NCBI GenBank assembly: GCA_016874035.1
Contig: VGVM01000001.1
Location: forward strand, 62,001-126,000
Direction of reading: 5' to 3'
Length of the DNA stretch: 64,000 nucleotides
Source of the DNA: Gemmatimonadota bacterium
Lineage (GTDB): Bacteria > Gemmatimonadota > Gemmatimonadetes > Gemmatimonadales > Gemmatimonadaceae
Every line of letters begins with the position of its first letter. Position 1 is the stretch's first letter. The notes under the pieces are model-generated. The model worked only from the letters and a program-made list of their open reading frames with translations. It was not told the origin of the DNA and did no database searches. The translations under genes and the position numbers were made by a program. Shown piece after piece: positions 54,735 through 64,000 of this stretch.

Positions 54735-56111
54735 CTACGGATTCCGGTCCGTGCAGGCTTCGGTGCGCCCGGCGGGCGCCGGCCACTCGGGGTTGTTCGT
54801 TTCCGTCTGCGACGGGACCAGCACGACGTCGCTTCCGTACACCCCGCCCTTGAAGTACGCGCCGGTAGGGAACACGCTGTTCGCGGCCCGGCCGTACTGG
54901 CGAACCAGCCGCCGCAAGTCTCCCAGCCGGTGCGCCGTGAAGTACATCCAGAACGCACGCTCGCGGAACAGCATGTCCACGCGGGCGACGGCCGTACCTG
55001 GGTCCACGAGCGGCGCGAGCCCCGTCACGGTCGTGCGCGCCGCGTTCAGCGTTGCCAGGAAGTTCGCGATGTCGCCCAGCTTCAGGAAGTTCTCGGCTTC
55101 GATCATCCGGGCCTCGATGCCGGTGGCTACCGGCGTCGGCGAGTTCCCGGCCGGGTACTGCGAAAAGAGGGGCGTGAGGGTACCGTCCTGCCCCGCTCCA
55201 AGCCTGGTCCCGTCGACTCTCACGCGCGGGTCCTTGCTGCTGACGAAGTCGAGTCCGTTACCGCCCTCCCGGTCCGCGGCGCCGAAGTTCTTCGTGTCCG
55301 ACATCCAGTCGAACACGCCGTTCCTCGTCGTGCTGAGGGCGTACTCGGCGTTGAGTACGAAGGAGGTTGGCACCGCGAGAGACCCGGCGCCGTCACCCCC
55401 GGCCGCAACGACCGCCGCCGCCCGGTCATACTGATTGATGTCGACATACATGCGGCCCTTGCCCACGCGCGCGGCGTTCCGGAATGGCTGGTCCGCGGCC
55501 GACGTCGAGAGGATCCCCAGCGCGGAGTCGAATGCCGCCAGTGATCGCGCGTAAAGCTGCGCCGTGCTGAGCACCGTGGTGCTCGGATTCTCGTCGGTGA
55601 ACTTGGAGACGGGAACACCGTTGCAGTACGTCTCCGCCATCATCACGTAGATCAAACCCTGCAGCACATACAGCTGCCCCACTTGCGTCGCCTTCGCGGA
55701 AGCCGGGGTCGGGGGGTATGCGTTCAACCCGCGAACGGCACGCACGCTGCCGTTGAGCGCGCTGCCGAACGGTGACCATGGAGAGGTGGCCGGGAACTGG
55801 GTGTTGTTGAGCGATCGCCGGTCGAGGTGTTCCGTGCCGTTGCGTGCCACGAAGGCCTCGTCACTGAGGATCGCGCTCGTCAGCACGAGGTTCACTCCCG
55901 CGTTCACGAAGTTGTTGAAGAGGCCGATGGCGGCGACGCGCTGGGCCTGGGCCCCCGCGGCCGAAGTCACCTTGTCGGTCGTGATGATGTCGGGCGTGTT
56001 CACCTCGAGCAACTCGGTCGTACTGCAGGCTGCCACGGCCAGCAGGGCGGCAGTGGCGAGCGATCGGCCGCGCCGATCGCCTCTCCCGCGCCCGGAGTTT
56101 GAAATGGTCAT
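54735..56111 (-). CDS. SusD/RagB-like outer membrane lipoprotein
   Basis: 458 residues from MTISNSGRGRG with a lipobox (AVAACS, cysteine at about residue 29). It has SusD-type helical (TPR-like) organisation: an N-terminal helical repeat part, the segment LYVLQGLIYVMMAETYCNG, and the C-terminal FRERAFWMYFTAHRLGDLRRLVRQYGR. These surface lipoproteins bind glycans or peptides and hand them to a SusC channel. It follows the SusC-type receptor by 43 bp and is followed by a propeller gene. The substrate is unknown; no glycosidase is adjacent. Confidence 0.92.
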   Translation of the reverse strand: MTISNSGRGRGDRRGRSLATAALLAVAACSTTELLEVNTPDIITTDKVTSAAGAQAQRVAAIGLFNNFVNAGVNLVLTSAILSDEAFVARNGTEHLDRRSLNNTQFPATSPWSPFGSALNGSVRAVRGLNAYPPTPASAKATQVGQLYVLQGLIYVMMAETYCNGVPVSKFTDENPSTTVLSTAQLYARSLAAFDSALGILSTSAADQPFRNAARVGKGRMYVDINQYDRAAAVVAAGGDGAGSLAVPTSFVLNAEYALSTTRNGVFDWMSDTKNFGAADREGGNGLDFVSSKDPRVRVDGTRLGAGQDGTLTPLFSQYPAGNSPTPVATGIEARMIEAENFLKLGDIANFLATLNAARTTVTGLAPLVDPGTAVARVDMLFRERAFWMYFTAHRLGDLRRLVRQYGRAANSVFPTGAYFKGGVYGSDVVLVPSQTETNNPEWPAPAGRTEACTDRNP

Positions 56112-56154
56112 CTTGGGATCCGCTCGTATCGGAAGTTGGGGGGATGGTCGCGTG

Positions 56155-59100
56155 TCAGTAGGCCACGTTGATGCGGGTGATCCAGTAGCGGAGCGGTGGC
56201 TCGGAGAAGAAGTCGTTGGCGGCCTGGCCGCCGCTGTTGGCTTCGGGATCGAGGCCCGGGAACTTCGTCCAGACAACCTTGATGTTCCGGCCACTCAGCG
56301 CGATGTTCGCCGACCGGCCGCGCAGGTACTTGCTCGTGAAGCGCTGGGGCACGTTGTAGACCACTGACAACTCGCGCAGGCGGATGAAGTCGTTCGGGAC
56401 GAACATGCCCCACAGGGTGCGGTTCGCCGAACTCGCGGCCATCAGCGCCGCGGCCTGATCCCCGAGCGGCGCCGTGGGATCGTTGACGGCCCGGCAGTTG
56501 GCGGTCGAAACACAGCGCTGGTTCTGGTAGCCCCAGCTGTTCCAGTAGCCGCCCCGGTAATCAAACAGGGCGGTGATGTCCACCAGGCCGCGGAAGAGGC
56601 CGACGCGATTGCTCAGCGCAGCTTCGTACTCGGGAAGCGCCGAGCCGCGGAAGCTTTGCCCCTGGTACTTGCCGGTGACCGTGTCGACCTGGACTTCGGC
56701 CTCCGTGAGGATGCCGTCGTTATTGGCGTCCTTGTATGCAAGGATCTTGCGATCCCAGAGCGCCGAGATCGGGAAGCCGACCACCCGGCGGACGCCCGGC
56801 GACGTGGAGAGCACCACGTCGCCAACCGAGACGATCTTGTTCTTGTTGCGCGAACCGCTGAGGCGCACGTCCCAGCGGTAGGCGCCGCTCCGGATGATGC
56901 CGACGTCGACCGTCAGCTCCTCGCCGCGGTTCTCCACGCCGGCGATGTTCACGGTCTGGCTGCCTCCCGCGCCGAAGGACGGCGGGAGCGGCCTGGCCAG
57001 CAGCGCATCGTGGCTCTGCTTGTTGTACGTCTGGAGCTCAACGCTGACGCGTTCGTCCAGGAACGACAGGTCGGCGCCGATCTCGAACTCGATCGTCTTC
57101 TCCGGCCTCAGGTTGGGGTTGCCGATGGACGACACCACGAGCCCGGGCTGGTCAGCGCCTCCTACGGTAAACGCCTGCGCGCCGAGGAACGCGAGGGCGG
57201 CAGTTGTGCCGGGCTGCACGCCCGACTGGCCGAGCGCGGCGCGCAGCCGGAGCTGGTCGAGCGTGAAACGCTTGGGGAACCACGTCTCATCCGAGATGAC
57301 GTACGACAGCGCGAACCGCGGGTAGATGGTGGCTCCCGTCGTGCGTCCGAACGCGCTGTTCTGGTCCTGCCGGATCCCGACCGTCCCGAAGAGCCGATCG
57401 CGGTGGCTCACCTGCTCCTCGAGGTACCACCCGTAGGTGGCGTTCTCGGTCGTCGACTCGCTGATCAGGCGCTGCGAGGCCGAGTTCGGCGTGGAGACCC
57501 CCGGCCCGAACCCGTATCCACTGCCGCTCGCCGACTGGAAGTTGTCCTTGAACCACTGCGCGCCAAGCGTGGTGCGGGACTGCACCGTGCCCGTCACGGC
57601 GCGTGTCGCCGTGGCTCCAAGGTCCACGGAGTACTTCGTGTTGAGCGTACGGGACAGGCCCTTGCCCGAGAACCCCTGGCCGGCGCTCGGCCCCCATGCG
57701 GCCTGCTGGTTGGTCCCCTCGCCGAGCAGCTGGAGCTGGTAACCGTAGTTCGAGGCCTGGTCGATGCCCACGACGCTCCGAACGCTGAGCCACGGTTTCG
57801 GCTGCCAGTTCAGCTGCGTCGAGCTGAGGAACCGCTTTTCGATGCTCTTGAGTTCGACCGAGAAGATGTCCCCCATGAACTCCCGCTGCGTGCCGAGCGT
57901 GTGCTGGCCGTCATTGCGCAGCGTCGCCGAGCATTTGACGCACCCCGGCGCGGTAAAGAGCTGGAAGAACATCCCGGCGAAAAAGCCGCCATCGAAGGGT
58001 GTGAAGAGGGTCTTGTCGATGTACCCCGTGCTGACGCCGAGCGTGGCCGTCCGCGAGAGGCCGATCTGGAAATTGCCGCGCAGGCTCGTGACGTCGAGTT
58101 GATTCGGATAGCGCTGCGTGGTGCGCGGCGCCGAGCCACGCACGTTCGTGATGCGCGCGACCTCCGAGTCGGGCATCACGAACGGCCCCGTCTCGTGCTC
58201 GCGCACGGCGGAGACAAAGTACCGGAGAAACTCCGTGCCGCCCGAGACCTGCCCGCCCCACTGCACGCGCGGGGTCCGCCGCAGGCCTCCGCTCGCGTTG
58301 CGGAACGGGCTGGTCAGCGGATTCATGAAGGGGTTGTTGCGCGTCAGGCTGTCGACGCGGCACTGGCGGAGCGCGGACTGGGAGATCTTGCACTGAATGT
58401 CGCCGCCCACCGGCTGGCCCTGGGCGTTCAGGTTGCGGCCCCAGCTGCGCCAGTTCTCCTCAAACTCCGACGGCTGCTCCACCAGGCCTTGTTCAAGGAA
58501 GAAGGTCCACCGCGCGTTGCCCGCCTCGCCTCGCTTGGTCTTGATGACCAGGACGCCGTTCGTCGCCGCCGTACCATAGAGCGCCGCTGCCGCCGGCCCC
58601 TTGATCACGTCGATCGTTGCGATCTCGTTCGGATTCAGGTCGGACAACCGGGAGCTGGAGAACTGCGTGAAGGCCAGGCCCGAGGACCCTTCGAACCGAA
58701 CGCCGTCCAGGATGACCAGCGGATCGTTCGTGAGCGAGAGTGAGCTGATGCCGCGAATCCGGATGGTCGGGGTGGCGCCCGTGGCGCCGGTGCCCTGGAT
58801 GATCTGAAGGTTCGCCGTTCGCGCCTGCAGGAGCTGCTGCACCGTGGCCACTGGTGCCGTGGCCACCAGCGAATCAGCCTTGAGGGACGACACCACGTTG
58901 CCGAGCTCGCGCCGGGCCTGAATGCCGGTGGCCGTGGTGACGACCTCCTCGAGCCGCGTGACCGCCTTCGTGAGCGCAAAGTTGACCGTGACGTCGCCAC
59001 TCTCGGGCACGGTGACGGACTTGCTCATCGGCTGGTAGCCGATGCGCATGGCCCGCAGCGAGATGGTGCCCGGGGGCACGCCGGGAATGCTGTAATCGCC

Positions 59101-59337
59101 GTTGTTGCTCGTCGTGGCGGCGCGACGCGTGCCCTCGATGACGACCTGCACCGCGGGAATCGGTACGTCGCCTTCCGCGTCGACGACGCGCCCGCGGATG
59201 GTCGCCAGCCGCGCTGGCACCTCGCGTGAACGGGAAGCGACGGGGTTCGTGTCGCCATTCGACTGCGCAATGCCGGGCGAGGCGAACGCCGTGCATGCCA
59301 ACAGCGCGCTCGCGGCCCGGCGGAGGGTGGGGGACAT
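56155..59337 (-). CDS. SusC/RagA-type TonB-dependent outer membrane receptor
   Basis: 1060 residues from MSPTLRRAASALLACTA, behind an excellent AAGGAGG ribosome binding site. A much longer in-frame extension is rejected. After the signal comes a carboxypeptidase-like domain (about 46-125, IRGRVVDAEGDVPIPAVQVVI). The plug (about 140-250) has the SusC signature DPLVILDGVRFEGS and IATIDVIKGPAAAALYGTAATNGVLVIKTKRG. The long barrel ends in WITRINVAY with the terminal aromatic. It forms a SusC-SusD pair with the next gene and imports an unknown polymer or oligomer using TonB energy. Confidence 0.95.
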   Translation of the reverse strand: MSPTLRRAASALLACTAFASPGIAQSNGDTNPVASRSREVPARLATIRGRVVDAEGDVPIPAVQVVIEGTRRAATTSNNGDYSIPGVPPGTISLRAMRIGYQPMSKSVTVPESGDVTVNFALTKAVTRLEEVVTTATGIQARRELGNVVSSLKADSLVATAPVATVQQLLQARTANLQIIQGTGATGATPTIRIRGISSLSLTNDPLVILDGVRFEGSSGLAFTQFSSSRLSDLNPNEIATIDVIKGPAAAALYGTAATNGVLVIKTKRGEAGNARWTFFLEQGLVEQPSEFEENWRSWGRNLNAQGQPVGGDIQCKISQSALRQCRVDSLTRNNPFMNPLTSPFRNASGGLRRTPRVQWGGQVSGGTEFLRYFVSAVREHETGPFVMPDSEVARITNVRGSAPRTTQRYPNQLDVTSLRGNFQIGLSRTATLGVSTGYIDKTLFTPFDGGFFAGMFFQLFTAPGCVKCSATLRNDGQHTLGTQREFMGDIFSVELKSIEKRFLSSTQLNWQPKPWLSVRSVVGIDQASNYGYQLQLLGEGTNQQAAWGPSAGQGFSGKGLSRTLNTKYSVDLGATATRAVTGTVQSRTTLGAQWFKDNFQSASGSGYGFGPGVSTPNSASQRLISESTTENATYGWYLEEQVSHRDRLFGTVGIRQDQNSAFGRTTGATIYPRFALSYVISDETWFPKRFTLDQLRLRAALGQSGVQPGTTAALAFLGAQAFTVGGADQPGLVVSSIGNPNLRPEKTIEFEIGADLSFLDERVSVELQTYNKQSHDALLARPLPPSFGAGGSQTVNIAGVENRGEELTVDVGIIRSGAYRWDVRLSGSRNKNKIVSVGDVVLSTSPGVRRVVGFPISALWDRKILAYKDANNDGILTEAEVQVDTVTGKYQGQSFRGSALPEYEAALSNRVGLFRGLVDITALFDYRGGYWNSWGYQNQRCVSTANCRAVNDPTAPLGDQAAALMAASSANRTLWGMFVPNDFIRLRELSVVYNVPQRFTSKYLRGRSANIALSGRNIKVVWTKFPGLDPEANSGGQAANDFFSEPPLRYWITRINVAY

Positions 59338-59514
59338 CACCGCCTCCTTCCTTAGGGTGGGTGGATTTCTTGAACATGGAGCACCAGGCTCCGGCTGTCC
59401 AGTCTGCACCGCCCCGCGCGGGCGCAGGCTCGGTCGATGACCGCGCGCCGGGTGACTCGGCGCGGCGACGGTTGGCTGGTTGCCCTTCCCCTGCGGGCGG
59501 CGTAGCATCTCCTG

Positions 59515-62500
59515 ATGCGAACACTCACGCTTGCCGGCGCGCTGCTCGCCACTCAGGCGGCTGCCCAGCCACCCGGACGAGACCCCACCAACGCGCTGAC
59601 CCTCGCGACGCCCCGGACCGTCAGGTTCACGACCGATGAAGGGACGTGGATGTCCGTGGATGTCTCGCCCGACGCCTCCACGATCCTCTTCGATCATCTG
59701 GGTGATCTCTACACGATGCCGATCGGCGGCGGCAGGGCGACCCGCATCGTCGGTGGCACCGCTGTTGACGTCCAGCCGCGTTATTCCCCCGACGGCAAGT
59801 GGATCGCGTTCATGTCCGATCGCGGCGGCGTCGATGCAACGTGGGTTGTCGATGCCACGGGCAAGCAGGCGCGCCAGCTCGTCCCGGGCGGGTCGCAGCC
59901 GGCATGGACGCCCGACGGAAAGTTTGTGGTCACCGGCAATCGCATGGTCGATCTTCGTGGCGGGACGGGAGTCACTCTCACCGCCACCGGCGACGACGGC
60001 GGCCGCGGCGGACGGGCGGGCGGGGGAGGCGCGGGAGGCGCCGCCCCAGGCGCCACCGGAGCGTCGTTCACGCAGGATGGGCGGTATGTCTGGTTCCAGG
60101 CTCCCAACGGGCAGCAGGCGTATCGGTACGATCGCCTTCGCGGCGTGATCGGGTACCAGACGAACGTCGCGGGCGGCGCATTCCGCCCCATGGTGAGTCG
60201 CGATGGCCAGGCGCTCGCCTACTTCACTCGCTACGAGGCGAAGACGGCGCTGGTGGTGCGCGATCTCGCGACGGGCGCCGAACGCTGGGTGCTCATGGGT
60301 ACGCATCCGGAGGCTCCCGGGCCCCCGGGGTTTGGTCCGCTCCCGGGTTCCGCCTGGCTCCCCGATGGCAGGTCGATCATCACGAGCTACGACGGCAAGC
60401 TGTGGCGCATCGACGTGGCGACCGGCAAGAGCGTCCTGATTCCCTTCACGGTCGACGTGGAGCAGTCGCTCGGCGCACTCGTCAAGGGGTCGCATCGGAT
60501 CGGCGACTCGGTGACGGTCCGCGAGATCCGCGAGCCGGCCCTCTCCCCGGATGGCCGCCGCGTCGCCTTCACGGCGCTCGGCAAGGTGTACGTGATGGAT
60601 CTCGCAGGCCGGGCGCCGCAGCGGCTGACCAATGCGACACACCTCGTCGAGTCCTCGCCGGCGTGGTCACCCGATGGACAGTCCATCGTCTACGCCACCT
60701 GGAGTGACGGCGCGGGAGGCGACATTCACCGGGTCGACGCACGTGGAGGCACACCGGGCAATCTCACGCGCGCGCCCGCCTTCTACTCGCGGATCACGCT
60801 CTCACACGATGGATCCCGCATCGTGTTCGTCCGCGCGCCCCGGCGCGCGGTCACCTTGATGGGGAATGACGACGTCGTGCAGGCGCGGACGCCGGCGGGG
60901 GCGGGTTCGGAGCTGAACCTCGAGCTTCGGTGGATGCCGGCCGGGGGCGGGACGCAACACCACATCACGATGGTGGCCGATCTCGGACCTCTTGCGCCGG
61001 GCGGCGGGCCGCACCTCACCTCCGACACGAGCCGGGTGTTCTATCACGATGGCAGCGCGCTCGTCTCGGTCGGTTGGGACGGCGCCGACCGGCGCGTGGT
61101 GCTGGCCGGGGCCACCTCGCAGACCGTGCTCGCGCCCGACGGGTCTTCCGTGCTGAGTCGGGCCGGACGTCGCCGGCAGATCTACCTGTTCGAGCGGCCG
61201 CAGGCGGCCGATTCGATCACGATCGACCCGGCCGCGGCCACGCCGCCGGTGCCGGTGCGGCGCCTCACGCGCGCGGGCGGCGACTTTCCCGCCTGGTCGC
61301 TGGACGGCACCAAGGCGGTCTGGAGTCTCGGCTCGTCACTCTTTGTCTACGACGTTGCGCAAGGAGAGAAGGCCCTGGCCGATTCCCTCGCGGCGGCGAT
61401 CGCGCGAGCGGGGCCGGCCGGCGGCGCCGATTCCACCCAGCGTCCGCCGGGTGATTCGGCGGCCGCGGCCCAGTCGCGCGGCGCCCCTGCCTACGAGGCG
61501 ACGCGATACGACGTGACAATCACCGTCGGCGCCGACCGGCCGTCGGGCGTGCTCGTGCTGCGTGGTGCGCGCATCGTGACGATGAAGGGCCGCGAGGTGA
61601 TCGAGAATGGCGACATCGTGATCACGGGCAACCGCATCACCGCTGTCGGCGCGCGCGGCCGCGCGGCGATCCCGCGGGGCGCGCGCGTGATCGACGTGGG
61701 TGGTACGACCATCGTGCCGGGCTTCGTCGATGTGCGCGCTGCCAGCGCGGTGGCGCCCCAGGCGCACCGCACGATCGTCGCGCAGTACCTTGCCAACCTG
61801 GCGTTCGGCGTCACCACGATGCGCGATCCTGAGGCAGCGGCATTCGACGTGTTCACGTATGCCGACCGGGCCGGAACCGGCGAACTGCTGGGTCCGCGGG
61901 TGTTCGCCACCGGCCCCGCCGTTCTCGATTCCGGCGCCACCCTGCGGACACCGGCAGAGGCGCGCGACTTCGTCGGCCCGTACGCCAGCGCGTTTCGCAG
62001 CAACACGATTCGCGCGGATCTGACGGCCCCGCGCCCCGACCGCCAGCGATTCCTCGCCGCCTCCGGCGCGCTCGGCCTCACGGCCGTCGCGGCGTCGGCG
62101 CCCGATCTCAAGCGGAGCCTGAGCGCGATTCTGGACGGCTACGCGGATCACCAGGGGCACTTCGACATCTTCCCGGTGCGCGGCGATCTCGCGAAGCTCA
62201 TCGCGGAATCGGGAACGGTGTACACCCCGAACTTCCTCGGTCGCGTCGCGGGACGAGTCGGCATGGAGCACATCCTGGCCACCGAGAAGCCGCACGCGGA
62301 TCCCAGGCTGCAGCGCTTCTATTATCACAAGGACCTGGACCGCCTGGTCCGCGCGCGCAGTCCGTGGAATTCGGCGGACGAGTACGCGTTCAGCGACATC
62401 GCGGCGGGCGCCGCCCGCATCGTCGAGGCCGGCGGCAAGGTCGCCGTCGGTTCCGGCGGATCGGTGCAGGGCCTCGCCTTCCACTGGAACATGTGGCTCC

Positions 62501-62793
62501 TCGCCAGCGGGGGACTGTCGAATCACGACGTCCTTCGCGCCGCGACGGCGAGCGGCGCTGATGCCATTGGCGTCGCGGGCGACCTCGGGTCGATCGAGCC
62601 CGGCAAGCTTGCGGACCTGGTGGTGCTCGACCGGAATCCGCTCACGGACATCCGCAACTCGGTGTCGCTGCGCTACGTGGTGCACAACGGGCGCGTGTAC
62701 GACGCCGCGACGCTCGACCAGGTCGCGCCGATGGTGAGGAAGCTCGACCAGCCCTGGTGGACAGCAGCCGAACCCGTGGGAGGGGCCCGTTGA
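59515..62793 (+). CDS. PD40 beta-propeller fused to an amidohydrolase-like domain lacking HxH
   Basis: 1092 residues with a short signal peptide (cleavage near QAAA-Q). A TolB/WD40-like propeller (about 30-640) shows repeated PDG blades (RYSPDGKWIAFMSDRGG, WTPDGKFVV, LSPDGRRVAF, WSPDGQSIVYATW) and a Gly/Ala-rich insert (about 160-185). The amidohydrolase domain (about 670-1080) starts SGVLVLRGARIVTMKG and ends LGSIEPGKLADLVVLDRNPL. The metal-binding HxH after PGFVDV is replaced (PGFVDVRAASAV), and the later Asp/His-rich segments are also changed. It is therefore probably a non-catalytic paralogue. The stop overlaps the next ATG. Confidence 0.9.
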   Translation: MRTLTLAGALLATQAAAQPPGRDPTNALTLATPRTVRFTTDEGTWMSVDVSPDASTILFDHLGDLYTMPIGGGRATRIVGGTAVDVQPRYSPDGKWIAFMSDRGGVDATWVVDATGKQARQLVPGGSQPAWTPDGKFVVTGNRMVDLRGGTGVTLTATGDDGGRGGRAGGGGAGGAAPGATGASFTQDGRYVWFQAPNGQQAYRYDRLRGVIGYQTNVAGGAFRPMVSRDGQALAYFTRYEAKTALVVRDLATGAERWVLMGTHPEAPGPPGFGPLPGSAWLPDGRSIITSYDGKLWRIDVATGKSVLIPFTVDVEQSLGALVKGSHRIGDSVTVREIREPALSPDGRRVAFTALGKVYVMDLAGRAPQRLTNATHLVESSPAWSPDGQSIVYATWSDGAGGDIHRVDARGGTPGNLTRAPAFYSRITLSHDGSRIVFVRAPRRAVTLMGNDDVVQARTPAGAGSELNLELRWMPAGGGTQHHITMVADLGPLAPGGGPHLTSDTSRVFYHDGSALVSVGWDGADRRVVLAGATSQTVLAPDGSSVLSRAGRRRQIYLFERPQAADSITIDPAAATPPVPVRRLTRAGGDFPAWSLDGTKAVWSLGSSLFVYDVAQGEKALADSLAAAIARAGPAGGADSTQRPPGDSAAAAQSRGAPAYEATRYDVTITVGADRPSGVLVLRGARIVTMKGREVIENGDIVITGNRITAVGARGRAAIPRGARVIDVGGTTIVPGFVDVRAASAVAPQAHRTIVAQYLANLAFGVTTMRDPEAAAFDVFTYADRAGTGELLGPRVFATGPAVLDSGATLRTPAEARDFVGPYASAFRSNTIRADLTAPRPDRQRFLAASGALGLTAVAASAPDLKRSLSAILDGYADHQGHFDIFPVRGDLAKLIAESGTVYTPNFLGRVAGRVGMEHILATEKPHADPRLQRFYYHKDLDRLVRARSPWNSADEYAFSDIAAGAARIVEAGGKVAVGSGGSVQGLAFHWNMWLLASGGLSNHDVLRAATASGADAIGVAGDLGSIEPGKLADLVVLDRNPLTDIRNSVSLRYVVHNGRVYDAATLDQVAPMVRKLDQPWWTAAEPVGGAR

Positions 62794-64000
62794 TGCGCAC
62801 ATTTGGGTGGATTGTACCGGCGGCCGCGATCGCGGTTGCGGCGGCCGAGGTGGCGGCGCAGGCGTCACAGCCGGCGAAGCCGCGCGCCTACACGGTGACG
62901 GCGGGATCGGCGCCGCGCGACCCGACGAACGCGCTGCCGCTGCGGACGACGCGCATCGCGCGCTTCACGACGGACGAAGGGACGTGGATGTCGCTCTCCG
63001 TGTCGCCCGACGGGCGTACCATCCTGTTCGATCTGCTCGGCGACCTCTATACCCTCCCCATCGCCGGTGGCAAGGCAACGCGCATCATGGGCGGCAACCA
63101 GCTCGATGTGCAGCCACGCTACTCGCCCGACGGTCGCCGAATCGTGTTCGTGTCGGACCGATCCGGCAGCGACCAGGCGTGGATCGCGAACGCCGACGGG
63201 TCGGACCCCGTCAAGCTGACGAAATTCCCGAGCGGCGCCGTGTCGTACCCCGTGTGGATGGACAACGCGTACGTGCTCGTCCGGCAGAGCCTGTTCCACA
63301 CGGCCGGCGGCGATGGCGTTGGCGTGCCGTTCGGCGCGGGCGCGACGAGCTTTTCGCCGGACGGGAAGCGCGCGTACACGTCGGGGCGGGGCGGCCAGAT
63401 CACGATGTACGATCGGTCGAGCGGCCGTGGTCATGTGGCGGTCAGCACGCCTGGCGGTGCGATGCAGGTGAACGTCAGCCCCGACGGAAAGAGACTGGCG
63501 TATTTCACGCGCTATGACATGGCCACCACGCTCGTCGTGCGCGACATCGACTCGGGCGACGAGAAGATCCTTCGCAAGGGCGTGCAACATGACGCCAGCG
63601 CCCGCGCCGCGGGGTTTGGCCTCATGCCGAATCCCTCCTGGATGCCCGATGGGTCCGCGATCCTCACCACGTGGGACGGCAAGATCTGGAAGGTGGATGC
63701 GAGCACGGGACAGGCCGAGAACATCCCCTTCACGGCCGACGTGGAGCAGTACATGGGCCCGCTGTCGCTCTTCCAGTACCCGATCACCGACACCTTCCTC
63801 GCGCGACAGATTCGCGACGCGACGCCCTCTCCCGACGCGACGCAACTTGCCTTTACCGCGCTGGACAAGCTCTACATCACGAGCCTCGCGGGCGGCACGC
63901 CGAGGCGCGTCACGAGCGCCGAACACGTCGTCGAGCATTCGCCGGCGTGGTCGCCGGACGGGCGCTCCATCGTGTTCGCGACCTGGACCGACGAGCGGGC
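62793..64000 (+). CDS. PD40 beta-propeller/amidohydrolase protein (3' end cut by window edge)
   Basis: Starts at ATG 62793-62795, overlapping the previous stop (TGATG), and stays open to the window end, so at least 402 residues are seen. A signal peptide (cleavage near VAAQ-A) is followed by propeller blades closely similar to the preceding protein: FTTDEGTWMSLSVSPDGRTILFDLLGDLYTLP, then YSPDGRRIVFVSDRSG and WSPDGRSIVFATW. Extrapolating from the paralogue, an amidohydrolase domain should follow outside the window. A tandem duplication is the clear origin. Whether this copy keeps the HxH motif cannot be seen. Confidence 0.9.
   Translation, partial: MRTFGWIVPAAAIAVAAAEVAAQASQPAKPRAYTVTAGSAPRDPTNALPLRTTRIARFTTDEGTWMSLSVSPDGRTILFDLLGDLYTLPIAGGKATRIMGGNQLDVQPRYSPDGRRIVFVSDRSGSDQAWIANADGSDPVKLTKFPSGAVSYPVWMDNAYVLVRQSLFHTAGGDGVGVPFGAGATSFSPDGKRAYTSGRGGQITMYDRSSGRGHVAVSTPGGAMQVNVSPDGKRLAYFTRYDMATTLVVRDIDSGDEKILRKGVQHDASARAAGFGLMPNPSWMPDGSAILTTWDGKIWKVDASTGQAENIPFTADVEQYMGPLSLFQYPITDTFLARQIRDATPSPDATQLAFTALDKLYITSLAGGTPRRVTSAEHVVEHSPAWSPDGRSIVFATWTDER

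Noticed and set aside
59338..60642. Extension of the SusC receptor frame far upstream of its start
   Set aside because: The extension overlaps the divergent amidohydrolase gene, lacks homology, and a strong AAGGAGG precedes the internal ATG with a proper signal peptide.

Overview
The window is about 64 kb of very GC-rich bacterial DNA, densely coded on both strands. There are no rRNA or tRNA genes, no insertion sequence and no CRISPR array. The gene mix suggests a Gram-negative, aerobic environmental bacterium, most likely a member of the Gemmatimonadota. It includes TonB-dependent and SusC/SusD-type receptors, TolC/HlyD efflux parts, PadR regulation, Tat-exported class-V aminotransferase-like proteins, secreted M14, M24 and M28 peptidases, PD40-propeller amidohydrolases and glycine-rich envelope proteins. 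The taxonomic assignment is an inference from gene content, not from a marker gene.

Layout. 1-1.5 kb: Kup potassium transporter (cut by the left edge) and a PadR repressor with a palindromic operator. 1.8-8.6 kb: a TonB-like protein, then a leftward cluster of ECF sigma, membrane anti-sigma, Spy-like protein, TolC, HlyD-type adaptor and MacB-type permease, which looks like an envelope-stress-controlled exporter. 8.7-12.9 kb: HD hydrolase, TolC and a P1B-type metal ATPase with a TPC motif. 13-18.6 kb: cyclophilin, endonuclease III, alpha/beta hydrolase, M28-PDZ peptidase, HEAT-repeat protein and a half-size TauE. 18.7-25.6 kb: amidohydrolase, a duplicated-domain protein, M24 and M14 peptidases. 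25.7-29.8 kb: EAL phosphodiesterase, sodium/solute symporter and DUF1684 lipoprotein. 29.9-31 kb: a GH26-like gene broken by one in-frame stop codon.

31.2-38.4 kb is a leftward run metF-metH-REC/EAL-acyl-CoA dehydrogenase. A clear SAM-II riboswitch, a strong promoter and an attenuating terminator precede metF, so methionine synthesis is probably shut off by S-adenosylmethionine. 38.6-40.4 kb holds an AT-richer orphan lipoprotein, a small membrane protein and a YggT protein. 40.6-43.7 kb is a four-gene cluster: ECF sigma factor, a one-pass membrane protein carrying a glycogen-binding (CBM48/AMPK-type) domain, a secreted unknown, and a second secreted glycogen-binding-domain protein. It looks like an uncharacterised sigma/anti-sigma switch that senses glucan or a related ligand.

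43.8-64 kb: a Tat-exported PLP enzyme, an EVE-domain protein, a 306-bp inverted-repeat-bounded intergenic element, and a TonB receptor with a Spy-like C-terminal extension followed by a propeller protein. Then come a second Tat-exported PLP enzyme divergent from an exported RidA, a SusC-SusD-propeller operon, and two tandem propeller-amidohydrolase fusions. The first of these fusions has lost its metal-binding HxH motif; the second is cut by the right edge.
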